From Clostridiales bacterium (GTDB taxonomy: Bacteria; Bacillota; Clostridia; UBA1381): a DNA stretch of 64,000 bases. The number at the start of each line of letters is the position of its first letter. Positions within the stretch are counted from its first letter, which is position 1. The notes below the pieces were generated by a model. That model searched no databases. It saw only the letters and a list, made by a program, of their open reading frames with translations, and had not been told where the DNA came from. The stretch covers positions 1-64,000 of the forward strand of contig JAQXTR010000027.1 of NCBI GenBank assembly GCA_029219585.1, read 5' to 3'. The position numbers and the translations under genes are program-made. Below, one piece after another: positions 1 through 7,046 of this stretch.

Positions 1-433
1 TTACGTTATTGCACTTACATACTATGTAGTTACCGGACTCATCCGTATCCTCCGTTTTTGCCGCAGCTATACTCCAAAGTCCGTGCATATTGCAGTATGC
101 GTATACTTCCTCTAACTCATCATCGGCAGTCATTTCAAACACCGCCGACGGCTTGCTGTCGGGGCTGAGATATTTTATCTGACTACCCTGCTTAGTCAGA
201 ATTGAAATCCATGCAATATGATGTTCCTCCTGCATCGGATGCTCATTCTCCCCTACCTTCACTGTAACCGTGCTGCCGCTTACAGTATAAACAGGCTCAT
301 GCTTCTCCTTTGCCGTACCGATAGGCGCAAGTTCCTCCATCTTTGAACCGCAGCACATGAGCGGTACCGGGCTGTCCTTTAATATAGAAACAATTTTTCC
401 GCAATGTCGACAAATATAGAATTTAGCTTTCAT
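1..433 (-). CDS. Superoxide reductase (desulfoferrodoxin), 3' end cut by window edge
   Basis: Non-haem iron enzyme that reduces superoxide to H2O2 in anaerobes. The visible 144 residues begin MKAKFYICRHCGK. Desulforedoxin-type centre I cysteines are C8, C11, C27 and C28. The catalytic-centre elements follow in order: EKHEPV (residues 43-48), HPMQEEHHIAW, and the C-terminal YCNMHGLW. A normal desulfoferrodoxin ends shortly after that last motif. Here the frame stays open to the window edge, adding an acidic linker and then IVCKCNNV, which looks like the start of a second Cys-rich (possibly BFD-like [2Fe-2S]) domain. The ATG has an AAAGGAG ribosome binding site and a consensus promoter upstream. 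The core call is secure; the extra domain is inference. Confidence 0.93.
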   Translation of the reverse strand, partial: MKAKFYICRHCGKIVSILKDSPVPLMCCGSKMEELAPIGTAKEKHEPVYTVSGSTVTVKVGENEHPMQEEHHIAWISILTKQGSQIKYLSPDSKPSAVFEMTADDELEEVYAYCNMHGLWSIAAAKTEDTDESGNYIVCKCNNV

Positions 434-458
434 ATTAATCGTTAACTCCTTTCAAAAT

Positions 459-482
459 ATACGGTTCTGCTTATAACCGTAT
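459..482 (-). promoter_or_regulatory. Hairpin in 5' leader of superoxide reductase mRNA
   Basis: An 8-bp perfect inverted repeat (atacggtt at 459-466, aaccgtat at 475-482) lies in the leader just upstream of the AAAGGAG ribosome binding site. It could stabilise the mRNA or modulate initiation. No regulator can be named from this alone. Confidence 0.4.
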
Positions 483-498
483 TCGTTAGTATATAAAT

Positions 499-527
499 AT
501 TATATCTCTATTTTATAAGCTTGTCAA
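499..527 (-). promoter_or_regulatory. Promoter of superoxide reductase gene
   Basis: On the minus strand: -35 TTGACA at 522-527, 17-nt spacer, -10 TATAAT at 499-504, a perfect sigma-A consensus. The -10 lies inside an AT-rich near-palindrome at 491-505 (ATATAATATTTATAT) that resembles a PerR box. PerR control of desulfoferrodoxin is known in Clostridium; a site here is only an inference because the region is very AT-rich. Confidence 0.8.
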
Positions 528-579
528 GGTAATATAATCTATATATTTAAAAATAATTTCAATATTTTTTATTTTTTTA

Positions 580-608
580 TTTACAAATTATTAAAAATGT
601 GATAATAT
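580..608 (+). promoter_or_regulatory. Promoter of the hairpin RNA unit
   Basis: -35 TTTACA at 580-585, 17-nt spacer, -10 TAATAT at 603-608. The predicted start falls at about 614, the first base of the long hairpin at 614-744, which supports the RNA being transcribed as its own unit or as a leader. Confidence 0.6.
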
Positions 609-613
609 ATAAG

Positions 614-806
614 TGCGACAAATCATCAATTTCACAATTCAATATTTCACCAAATCGGAGTGTATAATGTTGTAAAAAACGCTTATATGCTTTGTTTGTC
701 ATTATCTGGATTTGGTGAAAGTTATTGATTGATGATGTGTCGCAGCATTAAATCAGAGCAGGCGTTTTTATATGCGCCGACTGTTTTAATGCAGCGGCGC
801 ATTTTT
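614..806 (+). ncRNA. Candidate structured RNA or leader with long imperfect hairpin, ending in a terminator
   Basis: The sequence folds into stacked helices: 614-620 with 738-744 (7 bp), 622-630 with 728-736 (9 bp), 645-656 with 709-720 (12 bp) and 664-669 with 700-705 (6 bp). An asymmetric internal loop lies between the second and third helices. Apical-loop bases 674-682 (AAAAAACGC) can also pair with 762-769 (GCGTTTTT), giving a possible pseudoknot or alternative fold. An intrinsic terminator follows at 772-806 and a promoter ends just upstream. I cannot match it to a named RNA class. It could be a free small RNA, an attenuator for the gene at 837, or a palindromic mobile element that happens to be transcribed. 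Confidence 0.5.
772..806 (+). terminator. Intrinsic terminator between hairpin RNA and secreted-protein gene
   Basis: Stem ATGCGCCG at 772-779 with CGGCGCAT at 795-802, extended inward by CTG/CAG, followed by a T tract to 806. It lies upstream of the gene at 837, so it either ends the small RNA or acts as an attenuator. Confidence 0.8.
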
Positions 807-836
807 TAATTCTAAAATTTTAAGGAGGAATGACAA

Positions 837-1508
837 ATGAAGCAAAGAATGCAGGGATTTGCAGCCGGTATTGTTATCGGCGCAATGGCTGTAGGCAGTG
901 CAGCTTATGCAAGGTCAGGCAGCGAGTGGATTGAGGCTGTATATTCTAACATAAAGCTCTATGTTAATGATGTGCAAATCAACACCTCAGAGAATGAACC
1001 GTTTATTTATAATGGTTCCACTTATCTTCCGGTGCGTGCCGTCGGTGAAGCATTGGGAGAGCCGGTATCATGGGACGGAAATACCAAATCGGTATACATT
1101 GGAAAACATGGAGGAACCAATCTTATGTATGTTTGTCCGCCGTATTCAAGCAGCAACCTCAAGGCATATCCTACAAGCTCCGGTGAGTATTTTACAATGT
1201 CAGGAAGCAAGTATTCCAACGGCTTTGTTTTTACCCATACAATGGGATCTTATGCTTTATGCAATCTTAACGGCAAATATCAAAGCATGACATTGACTTT
1301 AGGTATGATTTCAGAGGATTATCTATATGATGAAGATTTTGTAGTTTCATTTATTGTAGATAATAATGTAGTCGCAACATATACAATGAACAGAAATGTA
1401 ATGGCACAGCAAATAACAGTTCCTTTGAATTACGGCTTGCAATTGAAAATCTGTACATCAGAAAATATGGATATGAAAACAGGTTTTGCCAATATTGTAT
1501 TACAATGA
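837..1508 (+). CDS. Secreted protein with copper-amine-oxidase-like stalk repeat and C-terminal beta-rich domain
   Basis: The 223-residue protein begins with a signal peptide (MKQRMQGFAAGIVIGAMAVG, cleavage near AYA-RS). Residues about 40-90 form one copper-amine-oxidase N-terminal-like stalk unit, shown by YLPVRAVGEALG and VSWDG. The remaining ~130 residues look beta-rich and NPCBM-like (domain call is inference). The ribosome binding site AAGGAGG sits 9 nt before the ATG. The stop overlaps the next ATG by 4 bases (ATGA), so the two genes are probably translationally coupled. Expression may depend on read-through of the terminator at 772-806. Likely an exported surface or wall-associated protein of unknown role. 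Confidence 0.75.
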   Translation: MKQRMQGFAAGIVIGAMAVGSAAYARSGSEWIEAVYSNIKLYVNDVQINTSENEPFIYNGSTYLPVRAVGEALGEPVSWDGNTKSVYIGKHGGTNLMYVCPPYSSSNLKAYPTSSGEYFTMSGSKYSNGFVFTHTMGSYALCNLNGKYQSMTLTLGMISEDYLYDEDFVVSFIVDNNVVATYTMNRNVMAQQITVPLNYGLQLKICTSENMDMKTGFANIVLQ

Positions 1509-1849
1509 AGTTACTTATCGCAGGCTCGCGAAGTATAAATGAATTTGACCTCACCCCATACATACCTGCCGACACAGATATGATAATCAGTGGAGGAGCA
1601 AACGGTATTGATATGCTTGCCGAGGAATTTGCAGACAAGCACAAGCTTTCAAAAACTATATTAAGACCTGATTATGCACATTATAAAAAAGGTGCGCCGC
1701 TGAAACGTAACGATGAAATGGTCGATATGGCTGATGAGGTTCTCGTTGTATGGGACGGAAAAAGCAGAGGAACAAAACATACTATTGATTATGCCGTTAA
1801 AAACGGCAAAAAAGTAAATGTAGTAACACATGACTGTAAATCAAGCTGA
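1505..1849 (+). CDS. SLOG-fold nucleotide-binding protein (YspA / DUF2493-like)
   Basis: The 114-residue protein has the features of the YspA branch of the SLOG Rossmann superfamily: the N-terminal strand-loop LLIAGSRS, the central IISGGANGIDMLAEEFA, and a late LVVWDGKSRGTKHTID. SLOG proteins bind nucleotides or nucleotide-derived ligands, and some act in stress or immune signalling. It is cytoplasmic (no signal peptide) yet overlaps the preceding secreted-protein gene by 4 bases. A second secreted protein follows 47 nt downstream. The family call is good; the ligand and role are unknown. Confidence 0.8.
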   Translation: MKLLIAGSRSINEFDLTPYIPADTDMIISGGANGIDMLAEEFADKHKLSKTILRPDYAHYKKGAPLKRNDEMVDMADEVLVVWDGKSRGTKHTIDYAVKNGKKVNVVTHDCKSS

Positions 1850-1896
1850 TTTGATTTACAACAATCATCTAAATTATTAAAAAGGAGATTTGAATT

Positions 1897-2397
1897 ATGA
1901 AACAGATTATAAAAAAATTATTTTGCTCATTTTTGACAATGACAATATTAACAAGCTTATTCAGTATATCTGCATTCGCAAAAAACACGCGTGATTATGA
2001 TATATTTACTACTAACTCAAAAGGCGTTGTTTCTACCAAAGTAGATTATTTCGACGTTGGCGGGAACAAAACATGCTATATTTATGCACATTCCCATGGC
2101 TATCCTGTAGTTCCTAAAACGGTATACTCCCAAGGTGTAGCCAACGAACTCGCATTATTGAACAAGGCTCTCTACTTTGATTATTGGGTTGCTGACAAAA
2201 ATAATGAGTGGGTATCCGGCGGAACTGTTCGCTTAGGCGGAAAAATAAAAACCCCATCAAAAGGTAAAAGAATTTATATAACCACAAGAATAGAACCCTC
2301 TAAAGGAGACTTTGTCAAGAAAAGTAATGTTTTATATGCTCAGTCTCTTATTGCAAAAAAAGCAGCTATTGATATAAAATATTATGTTAAATATTAA
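1897..2397 (+). CDS. Secreted protein of unknown function
   Basis: The 166-residue product starts with a clear signal peptide (MKQIIKKLFCSFLTMTILTS, cleavage near AFA-KN). The mature part is about 138 residues, basic, rich in Lys, Tyr and Val, with one Cys. The ribosome binding site AAAGGAG precedes the ATG. I do not recognise a family; a small secreted antimicrobial or adhesin-like role is possible but unsupported. It follows the SLOG gene in the same direction and ends at a strong terminator, so it may be the last gene of a three-gene unit. Confidence 0.7.
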   Translation: MKQIIKKLFCSFLTMTILTSLFSISAFAKNTRDYDIFTTNSKGVVSTKVDYFDVGGNKTCYIYAHSHGYPVVPKTVYSQGVANELALLNKALYFDYWVADKNNEWVSGGTVRLGGKIKTPSKGKRIYITTRIEPSKGDFVKKSNVLYAQSLIAKKAAIDIKYYVKY

Positions 2398-2424
2398 ATA
2401 TAAGTAATAAATAACCGGCAAACA

Positions 2425-2466
2425 AGGGCGGTTCTCTTGTGTTTTCGCAGGAGAACCGCCCTTTTT
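2425..2466. terminator. Bidirectional terminator between convergent genes
   Basis: A perfect 12-bp stem (AGGGCGGTTCTC at 2425-2436, GAGAACCGCCCT at 2451-2462) runs into a T tract on the plus strand. The minus strand has fewer T residues. It separates the secreted-protein gene from the convergent hypF. Confidence 0.85.
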
Positions 2467-2477
2467 GCGTTTTATGT

Positions 2478-4628
2478 TTATCCGTTAAGTGCATACCACG
2501 CCTGCCCCAGGGCAATACCGCCGTCATTGCACGGTATCTGCTCATTGATATACACATTATAACCTGATTTCGTAAGTCTGTCAAAACACAATTCCGTGAG
2601 CAGCCGGTTTGAGAATACGCCGCCGGAAAGAATTATATTTTTTTCTTCTTGATTTTCCGCATAATCACACACGGCATCCGCTACCGCCTTATGGAAGCCG
2701 AGGGCAAGACTGTCTTTATCCGTACCGCTGTCGTATGCCGCGGCAATATCACGTATTAACCGTGATGTGTGCCATTTTCCGTTTTTCAGCGAAAGAGTCA
2801 ATGAGTATGTGTTTTTTGCCCTTGCTGCGGCAGCTTCAAGCAATATTGCGCTTTCTCCCTCATAGGAATTATATCCGCTTATGCCCAGCAGTGCGGAAAC
2901 AGCGTCAAAAAGTCTGCCCATGCCGGAGGATTTTACCGTATTGATATGATTTTTCAGTGCCGCTTCTATCAGTGCGGCGTTTTCAGAACGCGGCTTCAGT
3001 CCTGCCGAAATCAGAAAGCAGTCGAGTGTCATTTCTGATGATTTTGCAGCCTCATCTCCGCCAAGCAGCTCCGTATATTCAAGAGAGGCAATCCTCTTAA
3101 AGCCGTTATCATACGATATGACCTCCCCGCCCCATACACAGCCGTCTGTGCCGTAGCCGGTTCCGTCAAAAATAAAGCCGAGTGCGCTCCCTTGCAGCTT
3201 ATGCTCTGCCATAACCGATGCCATATGCGCAAAATGGTGCTGTAAGGTGTTTCCCTTTGCATATACGGCGCTGTAATAGCCTGGGTGCATATCCGATATA
3301 AAAACTGCGTCATGTATTCCGAGCAGTCTGCCGAGTCTTTCGATATTATTCTTCCATACCTCATATATCTCGGCATTTTCCAAATCACCGAAATACTGGC
3401 TCATGTACGCTCTGCCGTCTGCTGCATAGCAGAACGCGGCTTTCAGGTCGCCTCCGGCGGCAAGCACATTTATGTCACGGCTTGAATTAATCTCTAACGG
3501 CAGAGGCGTATATCCCCTTGCGCGCCGTATCAGCTGAACCTTTCCGCATATTACACGGCACACCGAATCATCAAGCGGAGTAAGGATATTTCGGTTGTGA
3601 CTGAGTATCTCAAAGCCGCCCGTCTGCTCCCTCAGCTTAAACATAGTATCATTATCCGTTATTATCGGAGAACCGGAAATATTCGCGCTTGTCATAACAA
3701 GCGGTCCGCATTCGCGCGTAAGATAATGCTGAACCGGATTGCACGGCATAAACGCGCCGATATAATCACTTTTACCGCATACTGACGGGGCAAAACCACG
3801 CTTTTTCTTAAGCAGCACCACCGGGCGGGCGGCAGACGTCAAAAGGTCACGCTCCGTTTCCGAAACATATGCGTATGAGTAAATCTCATCTAAAGAATTA
3901 AACATCACCGCAAACGGCTTATTTTCTCTCTGCTTGATTCTGCGCACCTCCGCAGCCGCACCTTCAGATGAGGCGCTGCACGCAAAATGATAGCCGCCTA
4001 TATCCTTTACGGCAGCAATTCCGCCTCCGTCTATTGTCTTTACCGCTTCCGTGAGCGGATCGCCGCATACGGTATATGACAGTACCGGACCGCAGTCATT
4101 ACACGCTATTGTCTGAGCATGGCAGCGAATATTTTTAATATCCCTGTATTCACGCTCACACTCACCGCACATTCCAAAATCAGACATCGTAATATTACAC
4201 CTGTCATAAGGTACATCCTGCAGAATTGAGTATCTCGGGCCGCAGCTTGTACAGCTTATAAACGGGTGCATAAACCGCCGATTGTCCGACTCTGAAAATT
4301 CTGATATACACCTGTCGCATACGGCAATATCCGGCGCAAGCATCGGCAGCTGAGTGCGTATACTGCCGCTTTGTATAATCTCAAAGCCGCAGAAATACGA
4401 GTCCTCCGTCCGCTCAGCGGTAAATTCGGTTATAACTGCCTGCGGAATCTTTCTGATCTCTGCTTTAAACTTTTCCAGCGCAGCATCATCCCCCTGCGCC
4501 AGTATCTCTACATCACCGCCGGTATTTTTCACAGTACCTTTGATACCTAAATTCTGCGCAGCACGTTTTACGGACGGACGAAAACCTATTCCCTGGACAA
4601 GTCCGTTTATTAAATATTTTTCAGTCAT
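2478..4628 (-). CDS. hypF: HypF carbamoyltransferase for [NiFe]-hydrogenase maturation
   Basis: HypF uses carbamoyl phosphate and ATP to carbamoylate HypE, starting cyanide-ligand synthesis for the NiFe(CN)2CO centre. Domains in order: acylphosphatase (1-90, VQGIGFRPSVKR), two zinc motifs (C104/C107 with C126/C129, C154/C157 with C176/C179), a YrdC-like domain, and a Kae1-like C-terminal domain with HHFAHMASVMAEH. The length of 716 residues is normal or slightly short. I chose the ATG at 4628; a TTG 12 codons upstream is less convincing. It lies 60 nt after echF in the same direction, so it is probably the last gene of the Ech operon. Other hyp genes are not in the window. Confidence 0.95.
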   Translation of the reverse strand: MTEKYLINGLVQGIGFRPSVKRAAQNLGIKGTVKNTGGDVEILAQGDDAALEKFKAEIRKIPQAVITEFTAERTEDSYFCGFEIIQSGSIRTQLPMLAPDIAVCDRCISEFSESDNRRFMHPFISCTSCGPRYSILQDVPYDRCNITMSDFGMCGECEREYRDIKNIRCHAQTIACNDCGPVLSYTVCGDPLTEAVKTIDGGGIAAVKDIGGYHFACSASSEGAAAEVRRIKQRENKPFAVMFNSLDEIYSYAYVSETERDLLTSAARPVVLLKKKRGFAPSVCGKSDYIGAFMPCNPVQHYLTRECGPLVMTSANISGSPIITDNDTMFKLREQTGGFEILSHNRNILTPLDDSVCRVICGKVQLIRRARGYTPLPLEINSSRDINVLAAGGDLKAAFCYAADGRAYMSQYFGDLENAEIYEVWKNNIERLGRLLGIHDAVFISDMHPGYYSAVYAKGNTLQHHFAHMASVMAEHKLQGSALGFIFDGTGYGTDGCVWGGEVISYDNGFKRIASLEYTELLGGDEAAKSSEMTLDCFLISAGLKPRSENAALIEAALKNHINTVKSSGMGRLFDAVSALLGISGYNSYEGESAILLEAAAARAKNTYSLTLSLKNGKWHTSRLIRDIAAAYDSGTDKDSLALGFHKAVADAVCDYAENQEEKNIILSGGVFSNRLLTELCFDRLTKSGYNVYINEQIPCNDGGIALGQAWYALNG

Positions 4629-4688
4629 AATATTTCCATATAAAACACGGTCCGCACCCGACAAAGCCGCTGTGCAGACCTGTATCCG

Positions 4689-5135
4689 TTATTCCTTTGT
4701 TTGCGCCGCCTTTGCCGCAGCCGCTTTCTTTGCCGCAGCTGCCGCCTTGAGAGCCGCAAGCTTCTCCGGATCCATTGCAGGCTTCGGAGGAGGCGGTGCG
4801 CCCCGGAAGGTATCCGTTTTCTTATCGTAACCCGGCTCGGTATACATGACATCTGTATGCAGACACTTTTTCGGACAGGTATTTACACAGTTCTCGCACT
4901 GCACACATCCCATCCTGTCTATGCTCCAGGTTCTTTCCGCACGGTCTACCGTAATTGCGCCTGAAGGACATCTTTTTGCGCACATGCCACAGAAAAGACA
5001 GTCATCAATATTTATCTGAACGCTTCCGCGTGTTCTCTCGGGATACTCACGCGGCTGCATAGGATAATTCTTTGTTACGGGCTTTGAAAACAGATTTTTT
5101 AACGCAAATTTTGTAAATTTCATTATAACAGCCAT
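4689..5135 (-). CDS. echF: Ech hydrogenase ferredoxin-type subunit with Ala/Lys-rich tail
   Basis: Two [4Fe-4S] motifs carry electrons into the complex: C46-x2-C49-x2-C52-x3-C56 and C77-x2-C80-x2-C83-x3-C87 (CPSGA and CPKKC contexts). The N terminus (MKFTKFALKNLFSKPVT) matches NuoI/EchF-type anchors. Residues about 112-148 form an unusual tail, PPPPK followed by Ala/Lys-rich repeats, making the protein longer than a typical EchF. It lies 11 nt after echE. The tail could contact acidic partners such as ferredoxin, or be a low-complexity drift product. Confidence 0.92.
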   Translation of the reverse strand: MAVIMKFTKFALKNLFSKPVTKNYPMQPREYPERTRGSVQINIDDCLFCGMCAKRCPSGAITVDRAERTWSIDRMGCVQCENCVNTCPKKCLHTDVMYTEPGYDKKTDTFRGAPPPPKPAMDPEKLAALKAAAAAKKAAAAKAAQTKE

Positions 5136-5146
5136 TATTCAATCCC

Positions 5147-6226
5147 TTACCTTTCTGTGCAGCTTATGCACGGGTCAATGGTGAGAATAAGAAGCGGCAC
5201 ATCCGCAAACTCCGCGCCCTTCAGAGTGTGTATCATAGGCGTGAGATTTGTGAATGTAGGCGTTCTGACTCTTGTACGCTCAAGGAACTTGCTTCCGTTG
5301 GCACGGCAATAATAAATAGCTTCGCCTCTGGGCTGCTCCATTCTTGCAAAAGCTTCTCCGTTCGGATTTCCCTTTATCGCAACGGACAGCTCTCCTTGAG
5401 GAATCTTTGCCACTGCCTGGCGAATCAGGTCAATCGACTGGAATATTTCCTTTATACGCACCTCACACCGTGCATAGCAGTCACACTCATTACTTGTAAT
5501 AATATTGACATCAAGGTCTGAGTATGCGGCATAGCCAAGTGTTCTTGTGTCGATTTCAATACCGCTTGCCCTCATCATCGGACCCACAGCGCCTAACTCA
5601 ATCGCCTCGTCCTTTGTAAGAAGTCCTACGCCGCGAAGACGTGATTCTACCGTATAATCCGAAAGAAATACATCTGTAAGCTTTTTAAGCTCTTTTTCCA
5701 TTTCATTAAAGTTATTCACAAATCCGGCAAGCATTTCTGTCGGCATATCCTTCATAACGCCGCCGATCTTGTTTACGGAAAAAATCACGCGTCCTCCCGT
5801 TGATTCCTCAAACATATCAAGAACATGCTCTCTCATCCGCCAGCACTGATAGAATAACGCTTCAAAGCCAAACGCATCCGCAAGCAGTCCGAGCCAGAGA
5901 AGATGCGAATGGATTCTTGACATCTCCGCCCAGATTGTGCGCAGATATTTCGCGCGATCCGGTATTTCAGTATCAAAGATACGCTCCATTGCCTCAACAT
6001 ATCCCATACCATGCATGAACGAGCAGATTCCGCAGGTTCTTTCTATAACGTATACGTAATCATTGAAATCACGCTTTTCAACCAGCTTTTCAAGTCCGCG
6101 GTGAACATAACCTATCTTTGGTATGGCTTCAACCACCTTCTCATCCTCCAGGACAAGATCGAGATGAACCGGCTCCGGAAGAACCGGATGCTGCGGTCCG
6201 AACGGGACAATAGTTCTGTTAGCCAT
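5147..6226 (-). CDS. echE: Ech hydrogenase large subunit (catalytic NiFe subunit)
   Basis: NuoD-like group 4 [NiFe] hydrogenase large subunit, 359 residues. The nickel-binding pairs are C65/C68 (RTCGICSFMH) and C353/C356 (DPCISC). The chain ends only three residues after the last Cys, so there is no C-terminal extension for an endopeptidase to remove. I chose the ATG at 6226 because AAAGGAGG lies 9 nt upstream and it overlaps the echD stop by 8 bases; a longer frame to 6274 lacks this support. With EchC it forms the H2-producing module. Confidence 0.96.
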   Translation of the reverse strand: MANRTIVPFGPQHPVLPEPVHLDLVLEDEKVVEAIPKIGYVHRGLEKLVEKRDFNDYVYVIERTCGICSFMHGMGYVEAMERIFDTEIPDRAKYLRTIWAEMSRIHSHLLWLGLLADAFGFEALFYQCWRMREHVLDMFEESTGGRVIFSVNKIGGVMKDMPTEMLAGFVNNFNEMEKELKKLTDVFLSDYTVESRLRGVGLLTKDEAIELGAVGPMMRASGIEIDTRTLGYAAYSDLDVNIITSNECDCYARCEVRIKEIFQSIDLIRQAVAKIPQGELSVAIKGNPNGEAFARMEQPRGEAIYYCRANGSKFLERTRVRTPTFTNLTPMIHTLKGAEFADVPLLILTIDPCISCTER

Positions 6227-6587
6227 TGACATCAGCCTCCTTTTGCTCCGGTCTGAACGGAGTTTTTTCATCAATAGTATATAGCTTATTATGATAGTTA
6301 AGCTTCATGTATTTTACATTAACACCGAAAAGCTCACGCATTTCGTTTTCGTACAGTGATGAAGACGGGTATATATCCGAAATACTGGGTACTTCCTCAT
6401 CCTTTGACACCGCCACCTTATATGTAACAAAGTGATAGCCTGTCGCAAATGAGTACAGCAAATCATAGCCCGTTTCGGTATTTACCGCACATATCTGAAC
6501 AAGACGCGCCTTATTGTTTTTCGCCTTAACCGCCTTCAGCGGCAGAAGCTCCGACGGCAAATCAACATAAACATAATTTTCTCTCAT
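6219..6587 (-). CDS. echD: Ech hydrogenase subunit D (NuoC-like)
   Basis: The 122-residue soluble subunit is homologous to the 30-kDa subunit (NuoC) of complex I. The diagnostic motif is YENEMRELFGVNV near the middle, preceded by ISDIYPSSSLY. It supports assembly of the peripheral arm rather than catalysis. Its start touches the echC stop (TAATG) and its end overlaps echE by 8 bases, so translation is tightly coupled. Confidence 0.92.
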   Translation of the reverse strand: MRENYVYVDLPSELLPLKAVKAKNNKARLVQICAVNTETGYDLLYSFATGYHFVTYKVAVSKDEEVPSISDIYPSSSLYENEMRELFGVNVKYMKLNYHNKLYTIDEKTPFRPEQKEADVNG

Positions 6588-7030
6588 TACTTATTACCTC
6601 CCTCTGCCTTCATCTGCTCCCTTTTCTTATCAAGGAGCGCCACAGCTTTCACAACACCGTCTATAATTGCGTTAGGTCTTGCCGCACAGCCCGGCACATA
6701 TACATCTACCGGCAGAACCTTGTCAACACCCCCGATGATATTGTAGCAGTCCTTGAATACTCCGCCGTTACAAGCGCATATTCCTACCGCGCATACCACT
6801 TTAGGTTCAGGCATCTGAGAGTAAAGCTGCTCAACAACCGACTTATTCTGTGTGTTAATGCCTCCGGTTATAAGCAGTATATCCGCATGCTTCGGATTAC
6901 CGGTATTTATTACACCAAAACGCTCAACGTCATATACCGGTGTAAGACACGCGAGCACTTCTATGTCACATCCGTTGCAGCTTGAACCGTCATAGTGCAG
7001 CAGCCACGGAGATTTTGATACTTTTGCCAT
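6587..7030 (-). CDS. echC: Ech hydrogenase small subunit (NuoB-like)
   Basis: Carries the proximal [4Fe-4S] cluster next to the NiFe site. NuoB-type cysteines are visible at C18 and C21 (SSCNGCDIE), in the GICACNGG region (C85), and C115 (PGCAARP). The length of 147 residues is typical of group 4 small subunits, which lack the extra domains of uptake hydrogenases. The ATG has GGAGG 9 nt upstream. It lies 16 nt after echB. Confidence 0.95.
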   Translation of the reverse strand: MAKVSKSPWLLHYDGSSCNGCDIEVLACLTPVYDVERFGVINTGNPKHADILLITGGINTQNKSVVEQLYSQMPEPKVVCAVGICACNGGVFKDCYNIIGGVDKVLPVDVYVPGCAARPNAIIDGVVKAVALLDKKREQMKAEGGNK

Positions 7031-7046
7031 AGTTACATTCCTCCCA

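Noticed and set aside
614-744. 6S RNA
   Set aside because: Length and long stem are similar, but the closing stem does not meet the terminator (it ends 28 nt before it) and the helices do not form the usual large central bubble. Kept as an unassigned RNA.
4629-4664. Longer HypF start (TTG)
   Set aside because: The ATG at 4628 begins at the conserved family N terminus; the extra 12 residues have no family match.
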